A stretch of DNA of 40,555 bases from Flavobacterium salilacus subsp. salilacus (GTDB lineage: Bacteria; Bacteroidota; Bacteroidia; Flavobacteriales; Flavobacteriaceae): positions 1 to 40,555 of the forward strand of contig NZ_SKBP01000016.1 in NCBI RefSeq assembly GCF_004634195.1, given 5' to 3'. This document shows, piece after piece, positions 18,553-27,314 of this stretch (its first letter is position 1; every line of letters starts with the position of its first letter). Under the pieces are notes generated by a model. It had not been told where the DNA came from, ran no database searches, and was given only the letters and a program-made list of their open reading frames with translations. The translations under genes and the position numbers were made by a program.

Positions 18553-20934
18553 TTAATAATTGAACTTTATTTGTAATTGTATATTTCTGCCCGCCTCGTC
18601 AGTATAAAGGCGTTGGCGGTTGAGGTAATCCCTGTAGGAGGTATTGAAAATATTATATACCGACAGGTTAATATGGGTTGATGTTTTCCCGAAATCAAAG
18701 TGCATACCCGAACCAAAATGCAACAGGTGATACCCTTTTGGCGGTGTGCTTACATCTACCAAATTGGAAACTAACTGATTGTCTTGCGGAACATCGGTAT
18801 AAAAATTATAGTTGGGGTAACGGTTTTGTGTAAATACTGCTTCGCTGCGCAGTTCTACAAACAGGTTGTGCCAGTCTGCCCAGGTGTAGCGTATCGTATT
18901 GTTGATGTTTAGCGGTGGCATATCAATCAAAGGTTCATCAGTATCGGTATTGGTGCCGTGTACGTACGAAAAAGTGAGGTTATGCTCCAATCCGTTTACG
19001 GGTTGCCATTTGGTGCTGAAATCGAAACCTGCCAGCAGTGCATTTGCCTGCCTGTAATTATACACAGGGAAAGCCCCGCGTATGGTAACCTCTGTACCTG
19101 TAGGTTGCAGGTACATAAAATTGGCAATACTGTTGAGGAACGGTGTTGCTTCCAAACTAAAGTTTTTACCGTTGTGCAATAGCGTAGCCGATACTTTTAC
19201 TGCCGTTTCTTTATCCAAACCCAAATCGCCCAGTTCTATTGTTCCGTTAGAGTGATGCAACCCGTCACTAAACAATTCCGAAGGGTTGGGGTTACGCATT
19301 GCCAGTCCTGCATTACCTACCAGTTCGGTGTTATTGGTAATGCCGTAGCGTATGCCCAAACTCGCTGAGATGTTATGGAAAGTAAACTCGGGTTGGGTAA
19401 GCCATTGCGAGCCTTGTTCGCCCTTAATAAAGTTATCATATACACCATCGTACCCTAAATTTGTCCAACGGGATTTTTGATAGTATTTGCTTGCCGACAT
19501 ATTCGAAAAATCGTAACGCAAGCCTGCTTCACCACTTAATTTATCAGAAAGGCGATAGGAAACAATGCCATACGCCCCGACATCCGTTTTGGTATAATTG
19601 GGGATGAGGGGTGATACGCCGGTATCGGGGCTGGCATCATTATCCTGAAGCGAGAAACTAACGCCTGATTGTAACGTAACATCGCCTAAATATTTTTTCC
19701 AGTTGGCTTGTGCCGAATGGGTAACTAAAGTAAGGTCGAGAGCGGGAACATCTTTATACTCTCCTCTGCGCAGGTCGAACTCTTTACGGCGGTTCAACTG
19801 AAAAGCATATTGCAAATTCAGCGAAGCATCGTTACTTAGTTTTTTATTATAGTCCAGTTTTGCTAAATGGTGCTGCATTTCTTGTTTGGGGTTATCAATG
19901 GTGTAGGTAAAGGGCTCAATAACGGCGGGCTGTTGGTTATTGATGGCGTTAACCAAATCGGCGGTGTTGCCTATGTGTGTTGCTTTGGCAATGCCAATAT
20001 CGGCACTGTAAAAGCTGTAAAATCCGCTTACGTCATAATCGTTACCCATATACTTTACATCGCCCGAAAAATTAGCTTCGCGATTGCCCGTATTAGAAAT
20101 TACATAATCAGGGGCTTCGCGGTCGCCCATATATTTAAACGAACTGCCCGCATTCCACGCCCAGCCTTTTTCGTTGCCTTTGTGCAGGCTGGTGGCAAGG
20201 TTTCCGCCACGCCCGTTGCTGTTCATGCTAAGGATGCTTCTACCGAACAAAGTATCTTTTAAAACTTCTATTGGTTTTACCAAAATGAGCCCGCCAACGG
20301 CATCGCCACCGTATTGCAGGGCATTCGCTCCTTTTACGACTGATATCCGTCCTGCGGAATTGATATCGAGGTTAGGGGCGTGTTCTATGCCCCATTGTTG
20401 GTCTTCCAGCCGTACGTTGTTGCTTATTACAGGCACACGGCTGCTGTGCAATCCGTTGATGACAGGTTTTACAATGGTAGTACCTGTTTTCAGGGCATAT
20501 ACTCCGGGTAGTTCCTTTAAGGCATCCCCCAGTGTCGCACTGCTATATTTTTCTATGGTTTCCGTTCTCAAGCGGTTTTCCTGTATGGTGTTTTGCGATA
20601 CTGCGTTGTTTTCGGTAAGCACTACTTCCTGTAACTGCTCGGTATGGGGTTTCAGGGTAACATCCAGTACTTTGTTATCGCGAAAATCAATAACCGTATC
20701 GAGGGTTTTGTACCCAATATAGGATATAACCACACGCTGCCTGCCTGCGGGTATAGTATGCAGTTCATAATACCCGTCGGGTGCGCTGATGGCGTGTAAT
20801 GCGTTGCTGTGTATGTGTGCCCCGGATAGGGGAGTGTTTTTAGGAGTTTGCACCGTACCGCTAAGGGTATATTGTGCCTGTGTGCTCCAGCTTACTACCA
20901 TGAATAACGGCAGAAGCAGATGGTAAAACTTCAT
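18553..20934 (-). CDS. TonB-dependent outer-membrane receptor, probably metal-related
   Basis: 793 residues. Signal peptide to about residue 20 (STQAQ), a carboxypeptidase-regulatory-like domain (about 21-95), the plug domain (about 115-225: TLGDALKELPGVY, NGLHSSRVPVI, RISVVKGANALQYGGDAVGGLI) and a 22-strand-type barrel ending in the aromatic-terminated IQLQIKFNY. The plug segment LEDQQWGIEHAPNLD resembles the region found in zinc and copper receptors such as ZnuD-like proteins. The gene lies between a His/Cys-rich small protein gene and a lipoprotein gene, which supports a metal or metallophore substrate. The ligand itself cannot be told from sequence. Confidence 0.92.
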   Translation of the reverse strand: MKFYHLLLPLFMVVSWSTQAQYTLSGTVQTPKNTPLSGAHIHSNALHAISAPDGYYELHTIPAGRQRVVISYIGYKTLDTVIDFRDNKVLDVTLKPHTEQLQEVVLTENNAVSQNTIQENRLRTETIEKYSSATLGDALKELPGVYALKTGTTIVKPVINGLHSSRVPVISNNVRLEDQQWGIEHAPNLDINSAGRISVVKGANALQYGGDAVGGLILVKPIEVLKDTLFGRSILSMNSNGRGGNLATSLHKGNEKGWAWNAGSSFKYMGDREAPDYVISNTGNREANFSGDVKYMGNDYDVSGFYSFYSADIGIAKATHIGNTADLVNAINNQQPAVIEPFTYTIDNPKQEMQHHLAKLDYNKKLSNDASLNLQYAFQLNRRKEFDLRRGEYKDVPALDLTLVTHSAQANWKKYLGDVTLQSGVSFSLQDNDASPDTGVSPLIPNYTKTDVGAYGIVSYRLSDKLSGEAGLRYDFSNMSASKYYQKSRWTNLGYDGVYDNFIKGEQGSQWLTQPEFTFHNISASLGIRYGITNNTELVGNAGLAMRNPNPSELFSDGLHHSNGTIELGDLGLDKETAVKVSATLLHNGKNFSLEATPFLNSIANFMYLQPTGTEVTIRGAFPVYNYRQANALLAGFDFSTKWQPVNGLEHNLTFSYVHGTNTDTDEPLIDMPPLNINNTIRYTWADWHNLFVELRSEAVFTQNRYPNYNFYTDVPQDNQLVSNLVDVSTPPKGYHLLHFGSGMHFDFGKTSTHINLSVYNIFNTSYRDYLNRQRLYTDEAGRNIQLQIKFNY

Positions 20935-21014
20935 GTATTTGGTATAAAGTTGCTATAAAAACGTGTACTCTTTTCCTGTTTGGGAAAAGGAATCAGCGGG
21001 ATGTCGCTGAGTTT

Positions 21015-21368
21015 TTATACCAATGCGGGCGGGGCGCGTAGCGCAAAAAGGCTACCGGTGAAAGAAGCAAAGCCTTCTACACTGTTGCAGCGGTAAGGGA
21101 TGGGTTTAAACGGAAAGTCTAAACGGAGGCAAAACTGCGGCGGTGCCACAAAAAAGTCGAAATGGAAATCGCAAACCGAACAATCGTCTTCATGCTCGTG
21201 TTCCAAGTCGATAGCACTAAACTGTTTTGCTGATTTTTTCAGTTCGTGGCTGTGCGCGGGGTGTATTGCGCTATGCTCGTGACTAAAGGCATGAAAAGAC
21301 TGATAGGCGGTTGTGAGCAACACAACTGCCATTAATGCTAAGTTAAATAAAGCAAACTTTCTTTTCAT
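21015..21368 (-). CDS. Small His/Cys-rich membrane-anchored protein of the TonB cluster
   Basis: 117 residues from the ATG at 21368. An earlier in-frame ATG at 21386 would lie upstream of the promoter -7 box and is rejected. It has one N-terminal hydrophobic segment (MKRKFALFNLALMAVVLLTTAYQ), then a histidine-rich part (FHAFSHEHSAIHPAHSHE and LEHEHEDDCSVCDFHFDFF) with a CxxC, and a Pro-rich tail ending LRAPPALV. This layout is that of small proteins found beside metal TonB receptors in Bacteroidetes. It probably buffers or relays a soft metal such as Zn or Cu. It is the first gene of the cluster, 80 bases before the receptor. Confidence 0.7.
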   Translation of the reverse strand: MKRKFALFNLALMAVVLLTTAYQSFHAFSHEHSAIHPAHSHELKKSAKQFSAIDLEHEHEDDCSVCDFHFDFFVAPPQFCLRLDFPFKPIPYRCNSVEGFASFTGSLFALRAPPALV

Positions 21369-21373
21369 GGCTG

Positions 21374-21405
21374 CAAAGCTAAGCAAAGAATTTGTTTAAA
21401 TGCAA
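21374..21405 (-). promoter_or_regulatory. Promoter of the metal/TonB cluster, near leaderless
   Basis: On the minus strand there is TTG (21405-21403), a 21-base spacer and TAGCTTTG (21381-21374). The -7 box ends only 5 bases before the ATG at 21368, so transcription should start on or beside the A of the start codon, giving a leaderless or nearly leaderless message. Confidence 0.6.
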
Positions 21406-21525
21406 CTGTGTTGCGAATAAAAAATAAATGTTAAAATTTTTATATAATAGCATAATTAGATTTTTTTTCGTTTTTTTGAATTGGATATCCAATTAAATTA
21501 ATTATTAATCTTAAATTTTTTTAAA

Positions 21526-22065
21526 ATGAAAAAACTATTTTATTTATTTTTCTTATCATTTGTGTTATTTTCTTGTTCAAATGAGGATAACTCTGAAGTT
21601 GTAGAGCAAATAGCTATAGCCGATGATAATTATCAGATGAAGAATGGTCCGTGCCCTCCTGGAACATCAGGAGTTTTAGTTCATAAATTTAATTATATTA
21701 GGTTACATCGACCATCTACAGATTGTATGCGTGGATTTTCAGTTTGCTCAGATGGTATGTGGTTAATTGAGTGTTGGGATATGAGTGATGAGAGATTCCC
21801 TGTTTTAGTTGCCGAAGCACCTCTGGATATGGATTGGCAGGCTAAATCTGCTCAAGTCGTAGCTGTACCAGATATTGAAAATAAATTAATTGATTTTTAT
21901 ATATCTAAAGAAATTGAAAATGCAGAGGGATTTGAAACAGAAGATTTTGATGTTTTTGCTGTTGAGGAGGATTGGGAGATTTCCGAAGATATTACAGTTA
22001 AGGCTGGAGAATATCAGATTACTCGTCTGGAATATAATTTTAAAATTGTTGCAGATATTTATTAA
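21526..22065 (+). CDS. Orphan lipoprotein, unknown function
   Basis: 179 residues. Signal peptide with lipobox LFSC (Cys 17) followed by SNEDNSE, so it is lipidated. The mature part holds four cysteines in the first half (PCPPGTSG, STDCMRGFSVCSDGMWLIECWD), which could form two disulfides, and an acidic C-terminal half. I do not recognise a family. Codon use is clearly AT-richer than in the flanking TonB cluster and asd, suggesting a later arrival. The 140 bases upstream are very AT-rich with no clear promoter. It is followed by a terminator that touches the next gene. Confidence 0.75.
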   Translation: MKKLFYLFFLSFVLFSCSNEDNSEVVEQIAIADDNYQMKNGPCPPGTSGVLVHKFNYIRLHRPSTDCMRGFSVCSDGMWLIECWDMSDERFPVLVAEAPLDMDWQAKSAQVVAVPDIENKLIDFYISKEIENAEGFETEDFDVFAVEEDWEISEDITVKAGEYQITRLEYNFKIVADIY

Positions 22066-22077
22066 CCTAAATACATG

Positions 22078-22103
22078 CCGGAGAGAAATCTCCGGTTTTT
22101 TTT
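22078..22103 (+). terminator. Intrinsic terminator ending at the next start codon
   Basis: Arms CCGGAGA and TCTCCGG close an AAA loop, then T8. The following gene begins at the ATG at 22104, directly after the T-run. Confidence 0.85.
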
Positions 22104-22658
22104 ATGAAAAAAGCATTTTTTATATTAGTTTTTGCTTCTCTATCTTCATGTAAATCAATATATAGTAAGCTTGAAGCTACAAATCAATATCAAACGTTTA
22201 AAAGTAAAAATGAATATGTAGAATATTTTAATAAAAACTATAATTTACCCGAGGAAAATATTTATTTTCCAATTGAGAATGAATATTATAATTTTTTGTC
22301 CTACATAGGAAGTCAGGATGTTGATTATTTTTATGGAATAACTTTAAATAGTAAAGAGAAAATATTTGATTCCTTTCTAAACGAAAATAATTCTTGTTCG
22401 GGAAGAGTTTTAAACAGTATTAGATCTATTGGTGAAAACACTCAAACTGTCGGCACGAATTTTTTTTCATATAAATTTATTAACATTGAGAATCAACTAT
22501 TAGACTCATCTGAAAAATTAATAATTTTTTTAATCTCTCCTCAATTGGGTAAATCCACAAAAAAAGAGATTAAAAAATTTTCAGAAGATAAAAGTTTAAT
22601 TCCGAAAAATTTTAAAATTGTATATATAGCTATGGATACACCCGATATCTATAATTGA
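22104..22658 (+). CDS. Orphan lipoprotein, unknown function
   Basis: 184 residues. Signal peptide and lipobox LSSC (Cys 16) then KSIYSKLEA. The rest is rich in Asn, Lys, Tyr and Phe and very AT-rich, with a two-Cys NNSCSGR region and no motif I know. The start sits immediately after a terminator T-run, so expression needs readthrough from the lipoprotein upstream or a promoter inside it. Both genes share AT-rich composition and lipoprotein type, so they probably came together. The asd gene is convergent, 35 bases away. Confidence 0.7.
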   Translation: MKKAFFILVFASLSSCKSIYSKLEATNQYQTFKSKNEYVEYFNKNYNLPEENIYFPIENEYYNFLSYIGSQDVDYFYGITLNSKEKIFDSFLNENNSCSGRVLNSIRSIGENTQTVGTNFFSYKFINIENQLLDSSEKLIIFLISPQLGKSTKKEIKKFSEDKSLIPKNFKIVYIAMDTPDIYN

Positions 22659-22693
22659 TTTTTACAGAGAGAATAAATATAAATTAAATTCTT

Positions 22694-23683
22694 TTATACC
22701 AGTCCGTTCGCCACCAAATACTCCGCAATTTGTATGGTATTGGTAGCAGCCCCTTTGCGCAGGTTATCGGCAACAATCCACATATTCAGGGTATTGGGCT
22801 GGCTTTCGTCACGGCGAATGCGCCCTACAAAAACATCATCTTTCCCTTCGGCATATATCGGCATGGGGTAGGTTTTGGTGTCGGTGTTATCCTGTACCGT
22901 TACGCCCGGTGTTTCGTGCAGTATACGGCGTACCTCGTTAATATCAAAGTCGTTAGCAAACTCTATATTAACGGCTTCGCTATGCCCACCCACCACAGGT
23001 ATGCGTATTGCCGTAGCCGAAACGTTTACGGTATCGTCACGCAATATTTTTTTGGTTTCGCGCACCAGTTTCATTTCTTCTTTCGTGTAGCCGTTGTCTT
23101 CAAACACATCGCATTGCGGTATCGCGTTACGGTGAATGGGGTAGTGGTACGCCATTTCGCCCTGCACACCCGCATATTCGTTTTCCAACTGCTGTACGGC
23201 TTTTACTCCCGTTCCTGTAATGGACTGGTAGGTAGAGACCACCACTCTTTTTACGGTATATTTTTTATGCAATGGTGCTAACGCCATCAGCATTTGTATG
23301 GTAGAGCAGTTGGGGTTGGCTATAATTTTATCATCTTTGGTTAATTCGCTTGCGTTAATTTCAGGGATAATCAGTTTTTTATCGGCATCCATACGCCATG
23401 CGCTGGAGTTGTCTATAACCGTTGTGCCTGCTTTGGCAAACTTGGGTGCCCACTCTTTTGAGGTATCGCCCCCTGCCGAAAACAGTGCTATTTGCGGTTT
23501 CATGCTTACGGCTGTGGCAAGGTTTACCACCTTGTACTTATTTCCTTTAAATTCGATTTCCTTACCCACCGATTTTTCGGAGGCAACGGGTATCAATTCG
23601 GTTACCGGGAAATTTCTTTCTGCCAATACTTTAAGCATTACTTCGCCTACCATTCCGGTAGCGCCCACAACAGCAATTTTCAT
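22694..23683 (-). CDS. asd: Aspartate-semialdehyde dehydrogenase
   Basis: Reduces L-aspartyl-4-phosphate to L-aspartate semialdehyde with NADPH, the branch point for lysine, threonine, methionine and diaminopimelate. N-terminal NADP site MKIAVVGATGMVGEVMLKVL. The catalytic C126 is in IANPNCSTIQM. The active-site histidine region is PVVGGHSEAVNIEF, and the acidic EYAG and DDVFVGRIRRD segments follow. Length 329 is typical of the Gram-positive/Bacteroidetes branch. A single gene with its own promoter (23710-23742). Confidence 0.97.
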   Translation of the reverse strand: MKIAVVGATGMVGEVMLKVLAERNFPVTELIPVASEKSVGKEIEFKGNKYKVVNLATAVSMKPQIALFSAGGDTSKEWAPKFAKAGTTVIDNSSAWRMDADKKLIIPEINASELTKDDKIIANPNCSTIQMLMALAPLHKKYTVKRVVVSTYQSITGTGVKAVQQLENEYAGVQGEMAYHYPIHRNAIPQCDVFEDNGYTKEEMKLVRETKKILRDDTVNVSATAIRIPVVGGHSEAVNIEFANDFDINEVRRILHETPGVTVQDNTDTKTYPMPIYAEGKDDVFVGRIRRDESQPNTLNMWIVADNLRKGAATNTIQIAEYLVANGLV

Positions 23684-23709
23684 AAATAAAAAGGTTTATA
23701 TTCAGAGTG

Positions 23710-23742
23710 CAAAAGTAAGCAGAAATTAGTTTTGCCATGCAA
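23710..23742 (-). promoter_or_regulatory. Promoter of asd
   Basis: On the minus strand there is TTG (23742-23740), a 22-base spacer and TACTTTTG (23717-23710), giving a leader of roughly 20 bases before the ATG at 23683. Confidence 0.6.
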
Positions 23743-23772
23743 CTGCTCGAGGTGTATTTTGCCACGAAAGAC

Positions 23773-23819
23773 ACTAATTTTCACAAATTCACAATAATGT
23801 TATTGTTTGTGAGATTAGT
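23773..23819. repeat. Imperfect inverted repeat in the asd-mscL gap
   Basis: ACTAAT, TCACAAA and CAATAA on the left pair with TTATTG, TTTGTGA and ATTAGT on the right, with small bulges and a two-base turn. The preceding TTGCCACGAAAGACACTAA resembles a repeat family common in Bacteroidetes intergenic DNA (general knowledge). No coding potential. Confidence 0.45.
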
Positions 23820-23825
23820 AAAGAA

Positions 23826-23850
23826 AAACCGCCCTGTTGCGGGCGGTTTA
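23826..23850 (-). terminator. Intrinsic terminator after mscL
   Basis: Perfect arms AAACCGCCC and GGGCGGTTT around a 6-base loop. On the minus strand the hairpin runs into T5. It ends the murF-alr/mscL direction. Confidence 0.8.
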
Positions 23851-23896
23851 AGTTATACAAAGGTTTAGAATATATAGTGTAGCGGACACTTTATTT

Positions 23897-24331
23897 TTAG
23901 GGTTTACTTTTCAGTAAATCGCGAATTTCGGTAAGCAGTTTTTCTTCTGCACTTGGCGCGGGTGGTGCAGCAGGTGCGGCAACTTCTTTTTTCTTGGTTC
24001 TTTCATAGGCTTTTAGTACCATGAAAATAAAGAAACCAATGATAATAAAGTTAAGCACTACTTGTATAAAGTTACCGTAGTTGACAGTAACAGCCTCTAC
24101 GGCAGCAATGGTTTCACCATTAACTATGCTTTCGGGTTGACCTTCTTTAATAACATATTTCAGTTCGGTAAAATCTACTCCGCCCAATGCCATGCCTATA
24201 GGCGGCATTAAAATATCATCAGTAAACGATTTTACAATACTGCCAAAAGCAGTAGCTATAATTACAGCCGTTCCTAAGGTTACAATATCACCTTTTAAAA
24301 GAAAAGCCTTAAAGTCTTTAAAAAATCCCAT
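23897..24331 (-). CDS. mscL: Large-conductance mechanosensitive channel
   Basis: 144 residues. The N-terminal amphipathic helix MGFFKDFKAFLLKGD leads into TM1, TLGTAVIIATAFGSIVKSFTDDILMPPIG, the family signature. A periplasmic loop follows, then TM2 (NFIQVVLNFIIIGFFIFMVLKAYERTKKKE), an Ala/Pro linker (APAAPPAPS) and the C-terminal bundle helix EEKLLTEIRDLLKS. It opens under membrane tension to release solutes on osmotic downshock. It lies 78 bases downstream of murF-alr on the same strand. Confidence 0.97.
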   Translation of the reverse strand: MGFFKDFKAFLLKGDIVTLGTAVIIATAFGSIVKSFTDDILMPPIGMALGGVDFTELKYVIKEGQPESIVNGETIAAVEAVTVNYGNFIQVVLNFIIIGFFIFMVLKAYERTKKKEVAAPAAPPAPSAEEKLLTEIRDLLKSKP

Positions 24332-24409
24332 ACGCTAAAATTTTAGTTAGTTGTTTTGGTTTAAACAGGGTTTATTTTTTCCCTTTGAGCTAATTTACTA
24401 AAATTAAAA

Positions 24410-26860
24410 CTATTCTTTATAAAAAATCCTTTTTACCCTATGAGAAATACCGGTTAAAATTTCATAGGCAATAGTATTCATGGCTTTGGCTATTGCCACT
24501 ACCGAGGGGTCTTTGCCAAAAACAATGGCAGTATCTCCTTCTTTACAACGGATGCGGGTAATATCTACCATAAGCATATCCATACAAATATTGCCTATTA
24601 TCGGGGCTTTTTGATTGTTTATCGAAACATAACCTTTACCATTACCCCAAGCGCGCGGTATGCCGTCGGCATAGCCTATTGGCAGCGTAGCAGTACGGGT
24701 GGGGTGGGTTGCCATAAACTTACGGCTGTAGCCCACGCTTTCGCCGGATTCTATTTCCTTTATTTGTAAGATAACGGTTTTTAACGTGCCTACATTTTGC
24801 AGTTGTTTCATCTCTTCGGGGTCGTTGCCCACGCCATACAGCCCTATGCCAAGGCGCACCATGTTGTACTGCGCATGGGGGTAGTTGTATATGCCCGATG
24901 TATTAAGGATGTGCCGTATGGGGTGTATAGGTAAGGCATCCATAAGGCGAGCCGACCATTTTTCGAACAGGGCTATCTGCTGCATGGTAAAATCGCGGAA
25001 CTGTAAATCGTCACTTGCCGATAGGTGCGAAAATATGCTTTGTACCGAAACGAAGTTATTGTTGCGCAACAGTGCTGTTAATTCATCAAGCTGATGCTCT
25101 TCAAAACCCAGTCGGTGCATGCCCGTATCGAGTTTTATGTGTATCGGGTAGTTCGATAGGTTTTTTTGTTTGGCTAAAGCGATAAAAGCCTGTAACTCTC
25201 TTACCGAATACATTTCGGGCTCTAAATTATAAGCAATCATAGCACTGAAAGTACTGCTTTCGGGGTTCATCACTATAATGGGGGTGGTAATGCCTGCATT
25301 GCGCAGGGCAACGCCCTCATCGGCAAAAGCCACACCCAAATAATCTACTTTATGGTGCGACAGCGTTTTGGCTATTTCATAACTGCCACTACCATAGCCA
25401 AAGGCTTTTACCATAACCATGATTTTGGTTTCGGGCTTTAGCCTTGCCCGGTAAAAGTTGAGGTTGTGTACTATGGCGTTGAGGTTGATTTCCAAAACTG
25501 TTTCGTGGGTTTTTTCTTCGAGCAAAACCACAATTTCTTCAAAACGGAAACTGCGCCCGCCTTTTACCAGTATCGTTTCGTCTTCAAAAGCATTACTGTT
25601 GTATTGTGCCAAAAACTCCTGCGTAGTTTTGTAAGGGTAAAAGTTAGCACGGTCGGCAAGTTGCCCCGTTATGGTTTCGCCTATGCCTATAACTTTACTG
25701 ATGTTATGAGCCGTGAGCAAGTCGTTTACCTTGCTGTATAACTGCTTGGTGGTAAACCCGCTCTGGAAAACATCCGACAGGATAATGGTTTTCTTTTTAT
25801 GTGTTTTTTGCTGTTCAAGGAAATCGAGCGCAATTTTCAGCGACTGGTAGTCGGCACTGTAACTGTCGTCTATAATAGTACAGCCATTAATACCGTCTTT
25901 TACCTGTAGGCGCAATTCAACAGGGTAAAGCCCGGCAAGGCGCGAAATTATTGTTTCCTGCGGATACTCTAAATGCAGCATAACCATCAGGCAGTTAATG
26001 GCGTTTTCTATCGCAATATCATCGGTAAAAGGGATTGCTAAAGAAAAAATATAATCACGGTAAATTATTCCTAAAGAGGTTATGCCTGCTTTTTCCTGAT
26101 GTTTATGTTTGTTTACAATCACGTCGCCTGTGGTGTCAAAACTCCAGGTAAAGGTTTTTATATCAGGCGAAAGCAGCTTTTCTATCGCTTCATTCTTCTG
26201 TACTATCAATAGCTTTACGTTACGGAACAGCTTTAGTTTTTCCTGTATCTTTTCTTCTCTTGATGAAAAACCCTCATCGTGTGCCGAGCCTATATTAGTA
26301 AGTATCCCTATATCAGGACGGATAATGTGTTCCAGCTTTTCCATTTCGCCGGGCAGCGATATACCCGCTTCAAAAATGCCGAGATTGTGTTTTTTGTTAA
26401 TCCCGATGATGGATAACGGCACACCCACCTGCGAGTTGTAGCTCTTGGGGCTTCGGATGATGTTATATTCGGGACTCAGCAGGTAGTTGAGCCATTCTTT
26501 TACAATGGTTTTACCGTTACTGCCCGTTACGCCTATTACAGGAAACTGAAATTGCTGCCTGTAGTATATGGCAAAATCCTGTAAGGCTTGCAGTGTGTCA
26601 TTTACGATGATAAAGTTGGCTTTTCCCACAACCGTATCAGGAATATGGGTTACTACAAAGTTAACAACCCCTTTATTAATAAGTTCGGGAATGTAGCTGT
26701 GCCCGTCGCGGTTTTGACCCTGCAAGGCAAAAAAAAGCGTGCCTGCGTTGTTTTGCAGCGAACGGCTGTCTATCGAAACATTGTCTATAACTTCCTGTGG
26801 TTGTGCACCCTCAAAGCGCGCCTGTATAGCCAAAGTTATATCCTGTATTTTTAGGCTCAA
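24410..26860 (-). CDS. Bifunctional MurF ligase / alanine racemase
   Basis: 816 residues. The N-terminal part (about 1-450) is a MurF-type ligase that adds D-Ala-D-Ala to UDP-MurNAc-tripeptide: ATP loop GVTGSNGKT (110-118), GIFEAGIS, NIGSAH and DDSYSADY. The C-terminal part (about 455-816) is a PLP-dependent alanine racemase with Lys485 in MVKAFGYGSG, the HRLGFEE motif, and the second-site tyrosine in VGYSRKF. D-alanine made by one domain is thus close to the enzyme that uses the dipeptide; the dipeptide itself still needs Ddl. This fusion is known from Bacteroidetes. Both domains look intact. Confidence 0.95.
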   Translation of the reverse strand: MSLKIQDITLAIQARFEGAQPQEVIDNVSIDSRSLQNNAGTLFFALQGQNRDGHSYIPELINKGVVNFVVTHIPDTVVGKANFIIVNDTLQALQDFAIYYRQQFQFPVIGVTGSNGKTIVKEWLNYLLSPEYNIIRSPKSYNSQVGVPLSIIGINKKHNLGIFEAGISLPGEMEKLEHIIRPDIGILTNIGSAHDEGFSSREEKIQEKLKLFRNVKLLIVQKNEAIEKLLSPDIKTFTWSFDTTGDVIVNKHKHQEKAGITSLGIIYRDYIFSLAIPFTDDIAIENAINCLMVMLHLEYPQETIISRLAGLYPVELRLQVKDGINGCTIIDDSYSADYQSLKIALDFLEQQKTHKKKTIILSDVFQSGFTTKQLYSKVNDLLTAHNISKVIGIGETITGQLADRANFYPYKTTQEFLAQYNSNAFEDETILVKGGRSFRFEEIVVLLEEKTHETVLEINLNAIVHNLNFYRARLKPETKIMVMVKAFGYGSGSYEIAKTLSHHKVDYLGVAFADEGVALRNAGITTPIIVMNPESSTFSAMIAYNLEPEMYSVRELQAFIALAKQKNLSNYPIHIKLDTGMHRLGFEEHQLDELTALLRNNNFVSVQSIFSHLSASDDLQFRDFTMQQIALFEKWSARLMDALPIHPIRHILNTSGIYNYPHAQYNMVRLGIGLYGVGNDPEEMKQLQNVGTLKTVILQIKEIESGESVGYSRKFMATHPTRTATLPIGYADGIPRAWGNGKGYVSINNQKAPIIGNICMDMLMVDITRIRCKEGDTAIVFGKDPSVVAIAKAMNTIAYEILTGISHRVKRIFYKE

Positions 26861-26981
26861 GGTTTTATTTTTTTATAACGGTAAAATTAATGATTTACTC
26901 CGTTTAAAAATTTAATACTTACGTTAAATGCTGTTGTAAGTAAATATATACATTTGTATTAGCACATTAAATGTTACAGTT

Positions 26982-27314
26982 ATGCCTGATATCATAGGTT
27001 CTTTTTACCTTAAAAAAGTAGCGAGCGATAAACTGCTGGGCGAGTTTACCAACAATATACTATTTACAGTATCCTCAGAAAGTTGTGAACTGATAGAAGC
27101 GGGAGATGCTCCTTTTTTGGGTAAATACAGTTCCCAATGGTATATAGCGGACAAACGCTACTCAGCAATACTGGTGGTGTCTTTTATAGAGCATGCCGAA
27201 AACAGAAATACAAAGTACAGGTTGTCATGGTTTATGGATGAAAAACTGGTATATGAAGGCGAAGCCATGCTTGTTGACGATATGCTTATCGGGCATTATG
27301 TGTCATTTCTCTGA
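26982..27314 (+). CDS. Conserved hypothetical small protein
   Basis: 110 residues, no signal peptide, no membrane segment. It is mostly predicted beta-strand ([44 protein letters not shown]). I do not recognise a family. A -7-type box TACATTTG lies at 26949-26956, 25 bases before the ATG, but no TTG stands at the right distance. It is divergent from murF-alr, and its 3' end overlaps the 3' end of tdk by 19 bases. Confidence 0.6.
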   Translation: MPDIIGSFYLKKVASDKLLGEFTNNILFTVSSESCELIEAGDAPFLGKYSSQWYIADKRYSAILVVSFIEHAENRNTKYRLSWFMDEKLVYEGEAMLVDDMLIGHYVSFL

